Part shown: positions 37,162 to 47,638 of the stretch, in pieces | How positions within the stretch are numbered: the first letter of the stretch is position 1 | Layout of the letters: each line of letters opens with the position of its first letter | Assembly: GCA_006538405.1 (NCBI GenBank) | Contig: BJKQ01000001.1 | Span: forward strand, 2,604,001 to 2,668,000 | DNA from: Hansfordia pulvinata | Taxonomy: Eukaryota > Ascomycota > Sordariomycetes > Xylariales | DNA length: 64,000 nt | Direction of reading: 5' to 3' | Notes under the pieces: model-generated | Told to the model about the DNA's origin: nothing | Database searches by the model: none | What the model saw: the letters and a program-made list of their open reading frames with translations, nothing else | Made by a program: the position numbers and the translations under genes

Positions 37162-37948
37162 GACAGGGGTCCGTTGCGAGGTGCGGCCTGGGCTGGATGA
37201 GAGCATTTGCAATGGGCAAATCAGAGAATGGCAAAGATGTGACACGTACAAAATTTGAATTGGCAGGCAAAGGGGTTTGTTATCATTGCTATTTCGGACC
37301 CAAAGGGGCACTGCTCTTTTTGTATCAAATAGTTTGCGCGGTGTGCTTTCTGGGAAGCTATGAAACAATGTAGAGTTCAACACGAGATCCATATCTATGA
37401 TACAAGGTGCTGATTGGAGTGACGGGCTGCATGATTGAGGCCCTCTTGTGTAGGTATGTGGTGGCTTTTGATGGCCTGGTGCTTCCATTTGATTGTAACA
37501 GGCCGCTTTATCGGGATACCTCGTAGCGCCTACCTAGCATTGGATAGGTACCTAGAGGTACCCTACCTCACCAGCATGGATGTACCTGTCGAAAGTTTCA
37601 GGCCCCTAGGTCTCCTGTAGTCTCCAGCGCTTCTAGGTACAGCTCCGGGCGGCAGCGGCCCCAGTAGCGCCCGGACCCAGCAGGGACATCACACTCTCTC
37701 ATACGTCACCTGGTGTGTGCGGCCTTGGTGAGCCGCCCTCGCTGTCGTCTTCCACATGCCAGACTCACAAGGGAGGATCCCCCATAAAGCACCAGGATGA
37801 TCTACGAGTGCGCGAGCACGAATCTTGCCGTCGTCGCTTAGCTGATCCGAACCCTCGACTACCTCGCAACGCAGCGGCCAGTGTGACCCTCCATCGCCAA
37901 GGTGGATGCCACACGCGAGAGGCTCAGTCGCGTGGCCCGTCGCCCAAC
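37162..37948. other. Intergenic between ARS2 and WSS1
   Basis: 3' flank of ARS2 and promoter of WSS1. GGTACCTAG/CTACCTC motifs cluster at 37530-37570. No gene. Confidence 0.6.
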
Positions 37949-39934
37949 ATGCCCGTTGGCATCCAGCGCCTCAACGCGAAGAGGTCGCAGCCCAACTCGC
38001 GCATTGTCTTCATCAAGCCGCTGAAGGGGCCCGATGAAGCCATTGCCAGGACTTCCTGGAGCGCATCGCAGCACAATGCTGTGAGTGCCCTTCCTCTGCC
38101 GTGCGTCCCGGGTGCGACGTTTGCTGATCACCGGACCCCAAGTGCCTGTTATGAAAGAGCACACACTCTCGGTCATGTCGCTTGAGGAGTACGAGCCGAA
38201 CCGCGAGTTTGTCGGCCGCAACTTCAACGCCGGCGAGGTGATCCAGCTCGTGCTCAAGTCGCCCTCTACCGGCCGCTGGCTGCCCTTCAACTACGTCCAG
38301 ATGGTCATGATGCACGAGTGAGCAAGCCCCGGCCTCCCACCCTATCCCATCCTTTGCTTCTCTTTCTCTCTCGTACATCCCACGATTTCCGGGCGGGCGA
38401 AGGCTGAAAGGAAACCACCATCACGGGCAGGCTCGCGCACTGCAAGCAGATGAACCACTCGCGGGCCTTCTGGAAGGTGCGCAACGCGTACGCGGAGCAG
38501 ATGCGCGGGCTCTGGGGCCTCGAGTACACGGGCGAGGGCCTCTGGGGTCGCGGCGCGCTGCTGGCCACGGGTGACTGGGCGCGCGACCCGGCGCGGCCCG
38601 ACGAGACGCTGGCTGGGGAGCACCTGTGCGGCGGCACGTACCGCTCCCGACGCCGGGGCCGGAAGAGGAAGCAGCAGCAGCAGCAGCAGCTGAGCTATCA
38701 AGAGCGCAAGCAGAGGCGCATCCTCAACAAGTTCGGGGCCGGCGGCGTCGCGCTTGGCGACGACGAGGCCGTAAAGGCCCGCCTGGAGAAGGGGAGGCCT
38801 GCAACCAAGGCCAAGCCCAGGGTCGCTGGGAGCATGCGTGGGCGCGAGCTGAGGGCCGCTGCGGCGTTGGCGCGGTTCGACCAGAAAAAGGTGGAGGATG
38901 AGGAGGCAGAATTCGAGGATAAAGTCAAGGCAGAGGGCTGCGGAGATGGTGACGATGATGATGATGAGAGGGACGGTGACTCGGACGCCACGGCCAGCGA
39001 GGACGAGGGCGACGCAGAGCTCGACGTCAATGGGCGGAGGCTGACGGACGACAAGGGCCACAGGCTGATCAAGGTCTGCGAGGACGAGAGCCTGGAGGGC
39101 GAGGGAGGCGACGACGCGAGAAACGAGATGAATGAGCTGTTCCAGTCATCTTTCCCTGCTGTTGCCACTGGCATCTCCTCCAACCGCCAACGGAGTCATA
39201 AAGGGCTAACGAATTCGTCCGCAGCAGCGGCGGGGTCGAGCAAATCGAGGTCCGCGAAGGCCGGCGATGGTGCAAGAGGCAGCGGGAGGGCAGCAGTCAA
39301 AAAGGAGGCCGCGGATGCCTCAGTCGTCAAGATAGAGATTGAAGATGAGGAAGAGGATGCCGGCAGGGCCCTTCACAACGTGCCGCTCAAGCAGGAGCCG
39401 GCGTCTCCCCCTCCGCCGCCACCGCCGACGGCGCAGCAGAGGCGCGCGGAAGAGGAGAAGGCGAAGGCGAGCGAGAAGCCCAAAATCACGATCCACCGGC
39501 TCAAAGATAGCAGACCGCCGCCGCTGCCACCTCAAGTGCAGCGACGCACCGCTCCGCCTCAGCCTGCAGTGCACCCGGGCGCATCATCATCATCATCATC
39601 ACCATCATCATCATCGTCTTCCTCCGCAGGGCGGCAGGACGCAGCGGCGGGGGATAAGAAGAACCCCGCTCCCGCGCGCCAGCTGGCGGCCGTGCCACCA
39701 TCGCCGCCGCCGCGCTGCTGCCCGCTGTGCTCGTTCGACAGCGGGCCCGGCGCCGCCGTCTGCGCCATGTGCGCGCACGTGCTGGACGCCGGCCGCGTGC
39801 CCGGCGGCGCCTGGAGCTGCGCCGCGGCAGCCCCCTGCCGCGCCAGTGCATACCTCAACGCCGCCGACGCGGGCGCCTGCGGCCTTTGCGGGGGAACGCG
39901 GAGCGAGGCCACGTCCGAGACCGTGTTTGGCTGA
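37949..39934 (+). CDS. wss1: WLM-domain metalloprotease WSS1 (DNA-protein crosslink repair)
   Basis: Exons 37949-38080, 38143-38317, 38431-39934; 603 aa. Wss1/SPRTN-like proteases degrade proteins crosslinked to DNA, with Cdc48 and SUMO. The WLM domain spans about residues 10-200: VFIKPLKGPDEAIA, LSVMSLEEYEPNREFVGRNF, AGEVIQLVLKSPSTGRWLPF, then the zinc site HELAHCKQMNH (His102, catalytic Glu103, His106, His112) split by the second intron. Next come a basic patch, acidic stretches, a poly-Ser tract coded by a CAT/TCA trinucleotide run (39584-39616) and at the C terminus paired CxxC elements (CPLC...CAMC and CGLCGG) resembling RanBP2-type zinc ribbons. Exon 1 is one base short at 38046-38047: one more C restores QDFLERIAAQC before the donor, as the family requires. 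It converges on VPS71. Confidence 0.93.
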
Positions 39935-40766
39935 GGTGATGCCTCCTCTTTGCTGTAGGGGAAGAGCTGTCCGAGCTGTTCGTGCGTGGTTTTGTGCGCG
40001 CTGGCTGTATGATCACGTCGAGCTTTTGTCTTCGGGCATAGGTATACGATGGAGAAAGTTGGCATAATCGTGGCGCTGTTCTGGAGGCGTATACTGCTTG
40101 TTCTGACCAGCTTTGCGCTGATCACATGGGGCGCTCAGAGTTGTGCCGAGAAAAATGCTGTTGTTTATCGGGAGAGCTGCTGAAGGCGATGCTGCAACAG
40201 ACGCTGCTTTACTCATTCCGTCCGTGATGACTCAACAAGTCACCATGAATTCAGACTCGATCATAACTACGGGCAGCTTTGGATGACACCATCCACGTCT
40301 CCATGAATGTGCCGTGGTTCTTGCCCCTCCCTCCAGCAGCTGCAGCTCATGACTGAAGGCCTATATACAATACAATCGAAAGGGTCATCGACATGTCAAA
40401 TGTGCCATCCTGCTGTCCGATCTTACCACCAGAAAGCTGTACTTAGTTTCCTCTGTTCCTTGAGATTCAAGACACAGCCGCCTGGAAATATTCCATTGCA
40501 ACTTCAGCCCGTGAACATGCTATCTTTCTATTCTCAAAAACGCTGCAAATACTTGGGTATCATTCTCCATGCCACACCGCACGTGAGGCATTCGCCATTG
40601 ACTCCATAACCATCCTCCATATGAACGCCGTCTTTTCTCTATCTCCCAACCGTTCCCCCGGACGCCAGCTCGCCGTCAGTTTCTGGCAGCAAAGCGCCCT
40701 AGGCACTCGGAATCTGCGTCCTGCAGATCTGCTACCCTTTGCTCTTCTCCTCTCCCAACCCCCGAA
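39935..40766. other. Intergenic between convergent genes
   Basis: 3' flanks of WSS1 (plus) and VPS71 (minus). Nothing else is recognised. Confidence 0.6.
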
Positions 40767-42257
40767 TCACAACCCGTACCGCGCAATGCACTCCTCGCGG
40801 TGCGCCTCGAGGCAGTCGAGCGCGCAAACGCGCGCCCCGCACCGCGTGCACTTAACCCGGCCCCAGTACCCGCAGACCTCGCAGAAGGTGCGCGGCGGGT
40901 ACCTGGGGCGGCCCTCCGCCCGCAGCGCCCTCTGCAGCCGCTGGTACTGCTGCTGCTGCTGCTTGCTCGCCGCCTCCCCTCCCTCTCCTCCCTCGTCGTC
41001 GTCCTCCATCGCCTGCTGCTTCTGCTGCTGCTCCGCCGCCTCGTCCATCCCCGCAGGCCACACCGCCCGGGCCTCGAGGTAGTCGAGGGGCGGGTGCTCG
41101 AGGAGGGCGCGCAGCTCCGTGTCGGGGGGCAGGGGCGGGTAAGGGCGCGAGGACGGGTTGCAGCCCGCCTGGAGCAGCGGGTCGTCGTCGCGCGGGTGCG
41201 CGGGGGGCCGGGGCTGCGCCGAGGGCGAGATGTACATGCTGGTCGCGGCTGTCGGGTTCTTCGAGTCCTGCTGCGAGTGCTTTTTCTTCTTCTTGGCGGC
41301 GGCGGCGGCTTGGTCTTTTTCCTTTTCCGTCTCCTCTTCTGCCTCTTCCTTGTCGTGGTCTGTTTTCTTCTTGGCGGCCTTGGAGGAAGAGGAGGGAGGG
41401 TCGGGTGCGGGCGCGGGCCTGTTGGCGCTGGAGCGGGTCGGCCGTTGTCTTGTCTGCCTCTCTGCGACCTTTGCAATGGCTTTGACCTCTTCGCCCTTGT
41501 CATTCTCGGTTTCGTTCCTGTCGTCGTTTACGTCGCGCATCTCGACGTCCACGCCGCTTTGATCCTTATTCTTTCCTTCGTCTTTTCCCTCGCCCGGCTT
41601 CTCCTGATCTTGCTCCTTATCCTGCCCCTGCCCCTGCTCCTGGGCGTCCGCCTTCTGCTTCTCTGGGCCCTCCGGCTCCGCCGGTCCCCTCAGCGCGGCC
41701 TTCTTGGCCTCGTTGGTGGCGGCCGCGAAGTCCGCCGCGGCAGCGCGCGGCGCCTGGGTGTCGAGGTACGCGGCAGCGGCGGCCGATGCCGCGGCGGCCG
41801 GGTTCGGGTTGCTCTCGGCCTGGGCCTGCAGGGCGAGGTAGTCGTCGAGGTGGTTGGCGAAGGTCTTCTGGGACTGGAGGATGCGGCGGGCGTTGGACGT
41901 GTGCTTGCTGGTGTTGTTGTTGTGGCTGCCGCTGTTGCTGCTGCTGCTGGCCACCCCGGAGCCGGGCTTCTTGGGCGGGATGGGGATGTGGCTCGCGCCG
42001 CTGTCGCGCCCCGTGCTGCCCCCCTCGCGCTGCAGGGCCTCGAGGTCCCGGCGGACTTTCGCCGCCTGGCGCGCGTCGACGTCGGCGTAGCTCAGCGCCG
42101 CGGCCTGGCTCTTGCGGGCCCGCTTGCGCTGCTGCTGCTGCTGCCCATGCTGCTGGAGGTGATTCGGGTCGGCCTTGGTGGTGTCGGGCACGTACGCCCA
42201 GCCGGGCGCGTTGGTCGTTTTGGCGCTGGCGATCTCGATGACGCCAAAGTTGTTCAT
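40767..42257 (-). CDS. vps71: SWR1 chromatin-remodelling complex subunit VPS71/SWC6 (HIT-type zinc finger)
   Basis: One exon, 496 aa from MNNFGVIEIASAKTTNAPGW. The frame is open upstream to 42365 but the start at 42257 opens the conserved part. The last 39 residues are a HIT zinc finger: FCEVCGYWGRVKCTRCG, then VCALDCLEAHREEC, with ligands C459, C462, C470, C473, C478, C482, H486, C490. This is the module by which ZNHIT1/Vps71 helps SWR1 deposit H2A.Z. RRILQSQKTFANHLDDYLAL near residue 140 is a second conserved patch. Between them lies a ~250-residue low-complexity linker (Gln, Glu/Lys, Ala runs, many coded by trinucleotide repeats), making it far longer than yeast Vps71. Confidence 0.88.
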   Translation of the reverse strand: MNNFGVIEIASAKTTNAPGWAYVPDTTKADPNHLQQHGQQQQQRKRARKSQAAALSYADVDARQAAKVRRDLEALQREGGSTGRDSGASHIPIPPKKPGSGVASSSSNSGSHNNNTSKHTSNARRILQSQKTFANHLDDYLALQAQAESNPNPAAAASAAAAAYLDTQAPRAAAADFAAATNEAKKAALRGPAEPEGPEKQKADAQEQGQGQDKEQDQEKPGEGKDEGKNKDQSGVDVEMRDVNDDRNETENDKGEEVKAIAKVAERQTRQRPTRSSANRPAPAPDPPSSSSKAAKKKTDHDKEEAEEETEKEKDQAAAAAKKKKKHSQQDSKNPTAATSMYISPSAQPRPPAHPRDDDPLLQAGCNPSSRPYPPLPPDTELRALLEHPPLDYLEARAVWPAGMDEAAEQQQKQQAMEDDDEGGEGGEAASKQQQQQYQRLQRALRAEGRPRYPPRTFCEVCGYWGRVKCTRCGARVCALDCLEAHREECIARYGL

Positions 42258-42729
42258 TGCGGGCGGACCAGCCGGCGTTTGCCGGGCGAGTACAGATGTT
42301 GCGGGGGCGTTCGTTGCGCTGCGGGCTCCACGGTATGGAAATAACGGGCTCCGTCCCGAATCCAAGGAAGGAGCAAGGCTGCCGCAGGGTTGCTGGGAAG
42401 TTCTGAGGTTGAAGCTGTTCGTGGAAGGTGCGTTGGACGAAGGTTGAAATGCGGCGGGTAGGAAAGAATGGGTGGGGCCCTTTACGCGACCCGATACAGT
42501 GCATGTTCAGGTGCGGGCTCCAAGTTCATACTGTGATGATTGCACTCTGCAATGAAGCTGGCTAGCTCTACCAGCTTCTCGCGAGCAAGATTGCAGAACG
42601 TTGAATAAGATATGTAATCTATTGGTAGAGTATCAAGTCTATCCGTTCCAATATACTTCATCCGAAACATCGCCGAGTGGCTGCGTGCAGGTCTGCAGCC
42701 ATCATCACTTGCGCAAGGCGCTGCCGCCC
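42258..42729. other. Intergenic, VPS71 promoter
   Basis: Between two minus-strand genes: promoter of VPS71 and 3' flank of the nucleoside hydrolase. No other feature. Confidence 0.6.
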
Positions 42730-44348
42730 TCACGCCGCGCCGGCGGCCTGGGCTTTGGCGCTGGCATTGGCGTCGTCGGCGCTCTGGACGCACCGCTCGA
42801 GCACGCGCCAGAACATGGGGATGTCGAGACCCCGCGGGATGCGGATGCCCGGCTCCCCGGGGGCCAGCTTGCGCACGATGGTGCGACCGGCCTGCAGCGC
42901 GTCGTCGGCCACGGCCTCCTCCAGCGTGCCCTCGAGCACCACGCGCACCTCGAACCGCTCCTGGCGGTCGGGCCCCTCGGGCGTCCGCGGGTCAAAGTCG
43001 TAGAAGGGAATCTCGTGCACGGTGCCCGAAAGCGCGGCCGCCACGGACAGCGGGTCGTGCAGCGGGGGCCCCTCGACGATGCCGAACTTGTCGCTGCGTT
43101 TGTCGAATCCTTGCGTCAGTCATGTTCTCGAGTTCTAAGCTGGGAGGCACCTTGTCGTGGACTCACCGGTAAGTGTTGGCGAAAAAGTTGAGCAGCTCGA
43201 CGAGCATGACGCGCAGGTCAGTCTTGCCCCGCTGGCCGTCGGGGATGCCGGCCTCGGGGCGGCGCCGTCGGGCCCGTAGAGCAGCAGGCGCTGGACGTCG
43301 CGGTCGGCGAGGACGAGGTGCGTCAGGTCGAGCGGGGCGAGGGTGGTCTTGGCGGCGAGGACGGGGTTGGAGAAGAGCGAGTGGGCGGCCTCGGGGTCGA
43401 TGAGGACGTTGAACTCGGCCCAGTGGGTGACGTTGCCGATGCGGTCGGGGGCGCCGCTGTCGCCGACGCGGCCCATGACGGCGGGGGTGAAGCCGCCGCC
43501 GAGGCTGCCGCCCATGACGCTCAGGCCGGCGATGTGGGCGGCCAGGTCCGGGTGAGCGAGGAATAGAGCGGCAGCGTTGGTCAGGCCGCCAGTGGCGACG
43601 AGCCACGCGGTGCCGGGCTTCTCGCGGCGCAGGGCGTCGGCCATGGCGTCGAGGGCGGGGCGGGAGTGGTTCGGGGGCCCCGGGGAGGGGGCAGCAGGTC
43701 GGTGCCGTCGAGGCCGGACTCGCCGTGGATGTCGGCGGGGCGTAGGAGGGGGGTCTCTGCAGCGGGCCCGAGGCGCCCGGGTAGACGGAGACATCCGGAT
43801 ACTTGCTGATGGCGGCGAGGATGCTGAGGGCATTGTTGGTCGTCTTGTCGAGCGACGCGTTGCCGTGGACGGTGCTGATGCCCAGCAGGCGGAAGCCCGG
43901 GTGGTAGGCCGCGAGCAGAATGGCGAAGGTGTCCTGGTGAGAAGAGGAGGGGAGGGGAGAGCGCGTCAGCCTAATCGCGCATTATGTGACGATGTCGGGG
44001 TGGGGGAGCAGGCGGTGTTGTTGCTGTTAATGGGCCAGGCCGTACTGCCCCAGCCGTGTCGCAGCGGGCGGCGTGGCGCCGCCGGGCTGCAACGTCAACG
44101 CCTCGCCAAGCCGTCATGGCTGCGCGCCCCGGCGTACAGGTCCCGGCGTACAGGGCGAGCTGAGCTGAAGCCATGCGGGAGCGCCGGCGGGGCCGGGTCG
44201 TCGTGGCCGGCCGCCGTTGGTGAGGGGCAGAGGCTGGCGCATTTGGAGGGGCAGCGGGTGGGAGAGGAGGGGAGAGACTCACGTCATGGCCCGGGTCGCA
44301 GTCGAGCCAGATCGGGACGGCCTCGGACGTTGTGACTGGCTCCGCCAT
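42730..44348 (-). CDS. Inosine-uridine preferring nucleoside hydrolase (three apparent frameshifts)
   Basis: Three exons: 44348-44283, 43933-43167, 43093-42730. The family hydrolyses the N-glycosidic bond of ribonucleosides for purine/pyrimidine salvage. The calcium/ribose-binding signature DCDPGHDD (residues 16-23) is split by a 349-bp intron. Then come TFAILLAAYHP, GISTVHGNASLDKTTNNALS, DIHGESGLDGTDLLP, GGLTNAAALFLAHPDL, SVMGGSLGGG, NVLIDPEAAHSLF and LLNFFANTYR before the last intron. Exon 2 needs three extra bases, one each in G runs at 43748-43753, 43673-43677 and 43256-43259 (C on the coding strand); then the product is 399 aa, normal for fungal members, and every conserved block is continuous. 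Either the assembly is poor here or this is a decaying pseudogene. Preserved motifs, even inside the frameshifted segments, favour an intact gene. Confidence 0.82.
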
Positions 44349-45138
44349 GATGACGGCTGTGTGGTAGCGCGGCGTGTAAGCGGGCGGGCTTTCGTCGAGG
44401 AAGGGCAGCAAGACGGTGGTGGGTGGCGAGAGAGGGGTTGTTATGGTCGGAGGTTCGGGGAGGTCGGGTCGTGAACGAATAGTGCGCAAGTGAGTGCCTA
44501 GGTGTCTAAATGTGATCGTATTATGTGAGGTCGGTTGGGAGGCAGACGGGCCACAGGCTGCTTGTTGTTCCCTGCCAAACCTACCGACCTACTTATCTAT
44601 TCTAATTAACGGAGATATCCTCCTGGGGCGGGCTGAGTTAGGCAGGCCAACAAACGCGGGCCTTGATAACCGGCCGTGCCCGTCCTGCTTAATGGGTGTG
44701 GAACCGCGCCGCCTTGGTGCCATGATCTGCTCGGTCGTCGTCCGTCGTTGGTCCGCCGGCGCACGTGGCCGACTGGCGCTGGCCTGCGCTGCTGCTGCTG
44801 CTGCTGCTGCTGCCATCTCGAATAAACAGAACCCGTGCAACGCGTAAACACCGCCGTCGCACGCAAGACAGCCTGTCAGCTGCCATGCGGACCGTCTGCG
44901 GCCACTGGTGACCCACGAGACAGTGTCTTGCTAGTGAGCTGTGACGTAGCGACGCGAAGAGGGAAGGAGAGCATGGTCGCCGTTGGTCGGGCTTAGAGTC
45001 GTCGCTTGGGTTTGCCTCCGTCTGGGTTGGCGATGCTGGGCTATGGGCGTAAAGCTGCGCCGCATCACCGATCCGTCGTGTGCTCTGTAGCAATGTGGCC
45101 TGTTGTAGTTGACGAGTGCTCGTACTGCTTACCGGCAC
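44349..45138. other. Intergenic between nucleoside hydrolase and RED genes
   Basis: Promoter of the nucleoside hydrolase and 3' flank of the RED gene. A (GCT)7-type trinucleotide run lies at about 44788-44813. Poly-Ala or poly-Gln frames over it are repeat artefacts. Confidence 0.6.
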
Positions 45139-46860
45139 TCAGCCAGCCGCCCGCCGCTTTTCTACTATTTTCATCACGTCGTCCGCGTTGTTGCCGTCGC
45201 CCTTGCGCTTCTTCGGCCCACGCTTGCGCTTCGCGCCGCCCCCTTTACCTCCCTCCTCTCCCTCCTCCCCGTCGTCCTGACCCCATTTCGACAGCTTGAC
45301 CTTGGAATCGTCAAAGTCGGCGTCGTCCTCGAACCTGCTCGTCCCGAAGCCCATGTCCATGTCCGCAGCATCGCGGTCGTCGCCCTGCAGCATCCGCCGG
45401 TGCCGCTCCGCCTTGGCCCGGGCCTCGTCGGCGCCCTCGGCTTCGTCCTCGGCGTCCTTTTTGACGTTGAGCGCTGCCGCCCTCTTGAATGCCGCCTGGA
45501 TCGCCGGGTCCGACATGGACGGCGCCTTGAGCGTTTCGCTGGAGACCAGCGCCGTCTTGGAATCTTTGAAGTAGTTGACGGGCCCAGCGGCACCAGCGCC
45601 GGCCGCTTGACCAGGCGGGGCGGGGGCGGCATCGCGTTGCGGTCCGACTTGTCCTTGTCTGTCGTTTTGGCTTTGGCCTCGTCGCCAGACCCTTCGTCCT
45701 CGGAGTCATCCGAATCGTCCAGCCCGGCCAAAGGGTCGTAGTCGTCTCCCACGTCATCGAAGATGTCGACATCCACGTCCTCAGGCTCCTCCTCCATCTT
45801 TTTCCTGTAAATCTCCGGTACCTCCATGCCCAGGGGCTTCGCATCCTTGTCGGGCATCATGAGGTCCTTGGGCGGTGCCGCCTCCTCAGCCGGGGCAGAG
45901 GCCGGCTGGAACTTGCGCACTTTACGCTTTTCGTGGCCATCCTCATCGACGACAATCAGTACCTCCCGACCCTTGGCGTCCGTTTCAATTCTCGTCGACC
46001 CAGGAACCTTGCCGCCAATTTTCTTGAACCGAGAGCCGAGGGCCGCGTCTGCTTGCGCTTTGGCAGTCGCCGCCGCTCGCGCCGCCTTCATCTCGGCCAG
46101 GATCTGATCTCTTGTGCGCTTCTTGCCCGGGTTGAGCGGCGCGGTCGATAGCTGTCCCTTCTTGGACGCCTTCTCTCTTTCCACAGCAGTGACTTGCGAG
46201 TCCTCTAGACGCTCGAACGCATCGTCAACATCTTCGGGCTCTGCTCCCTCCTCTTCTCCCCCGTCCTCCTTCTCCTGGTCCTCCGCATTTGCGTCAAAGA
46301 CATCCTCCCCCTGGCGCACGCGCTGGAGCAGCTTGAAGTCCAGGCCCTTGACGAGGTGCGTGCTGGACAGATCGCCTCCGCCGGCAATCTGGCTGCGCAG
46401 CTTGTCAAATGTCTCTTGGTCGATCTCCTCCTTCTTCAGTGACTCCTCGAGAGCCTTGATGCGAGCCTCGCGATCGTCCTCGGCCTGGGCGTTTCGCGCC
46501 TCGGCGCGGTCGACGTAACCTTCGGCGAGCTTGCTGCCTTTGGGGGCGGAGGAGCGGGGCTTCTTCTGCTGGTTGGGGCGCTGGTCTCGTTCGAGGTTGC
46601 GTTCGGCGAGCTGGCGGGCAAAGTCGGACTTGGTGACGCCTCCGAGCGATCGTCTGTTGGATCCCATGTCAGCAGGCAGGCGGAGGGGTTGCGCGATGGG
46701 CGATAACTCACGGGGTCATGGGGATGCTCGAGGTTTTCCTGGATCCGAGGGCAGCTCCGGGCGCGCGGCTCGGGGTCGCAGCGGCCGCAGCGGCGGTAGA
46801 ATCGGTCGCTGGCTTGGGGGTGCTGCCGCCAACGAGGCGACGGAACTGCTCGTTGTTCAT
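45139..46860 (-). CDS. RED/IK-like splicing factor (RED_N domain)
   Basis: Two exons, 46860-46712 and 46653-45139; 554 aa after correction. MNNEQFRRLV, an Ala/Pro-rich spacer, ALGSRKTSSIPMTPRSLGG and DFARQLAERN are the start of the RED N-terminal domain, followed by YVDRAEARNAQAEDD, HLVKGLDFKLLQRVR and acidic segments. RED (IK) is a spliceosomal B-complex component in animals, acting with SMU1. The C-terminal part holds PVNYFKDSK, APSMSDPAIQAAFKRA and a basic tail (KRKRGPKKRKGDGNN) likely to act as a nuclear signal. A frame break occurs in the G runs 45617-45626 (a proline tract): one extra base gives MPPPPPPGQAAGAGAAG and rejoins the conserved C terminus. Divergent from REV1. Confidence 0.85.
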
Positions 46861-47638
46861 GATGACGAGCAGGCACCACGGCGCGGCTGGCCAAGAATGA
46901 GATCGTGTGTACTGGTGCGCAGTGCTTTCGGAGAGCAATGGCGCGTTTTCGGGACTGAGTGAGAACGCGGTCAAGCGGCCCGCCACATCTCGGAGCTGCC
47001 GTAGGGAAAAGTTGATTGATGTCCTCTCCGATTATGTTTGGGAGGCATGTATGTACTTGACGGCGGTCGCGAGAGGTACAGCGGGATCGCCTACTCGTAC
47101 ATATCGTAGAGGCTGCCCATGCGCGTCAACGGTGGATACCACGCTTTCTGCCGCCTGAGGCGCCCATAAGTCCATCCAGTCGTAATAGCGGAGAGCGGTG
47201 TTTTTATCTGCCAGGCTTCCACGAGTGGAAGTCACGAGATGACGTGACTCCCCCCGGGGTCCACGGGTAGCACTTTACGCGTCGCGCCGCCGTCCCGCCA
47301 TTGCCAGACCAGCATCGCATCCCCCACCACAGCTGCACACCGCGCTCACTGCGCAGCGGGACCAGCGCGACGCGCTTCTAGCAGAGATAGGACATCACAG
47401 CATAGGTATTTCGGCTCACACTTTGCCGGTGTATGATGGATAGTCCCCGACCTGCAGTCGCGTCACCACTCGCCTCGTCACATCCGCATTCACCCTCACC
47501 ATGATCTTGTTCACCGCCAGCAAGGCCCATCACCTCCACCGGACAAGGCCATAGCTGCCACTTGCTTATGCTCAGACTTACACGATAGCATACCATTGTC
47601 TGGTCTGCTGCGCCACACATTGGATACCAAATATCAAA
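46861..47638. promoter_or_regulatory. Divergent promoter region of RED and REV1
   Basis: A 778-bp gap between the starts of two oppositely transcribed genes. An ACGCGT (MCB-like) hexamer at 47277-47282 lies about 360 bases before REV1. A TACTCGTA motif lies at about 47092. Assignment of the hexamer as functional is inference. Confidence 0.45.

Noticed and set aside
40800..42344. A 514-codon open frame antisense to VPS71
   Set aside because: Shadow of the repeat-rich VPS71 frame: Leu/Arg/Gly-rich without domains, while the minus-strand frame has a complete HIT zinc finger.
2409..45626. Programmed ribosomal frameshifting as explanation of the nine frame breaks
   Set aside because: The sites share no slippery heptamer or downstream structure that I can see, they occur in unrelated genes, and all are simply C/G runs lacking one base.
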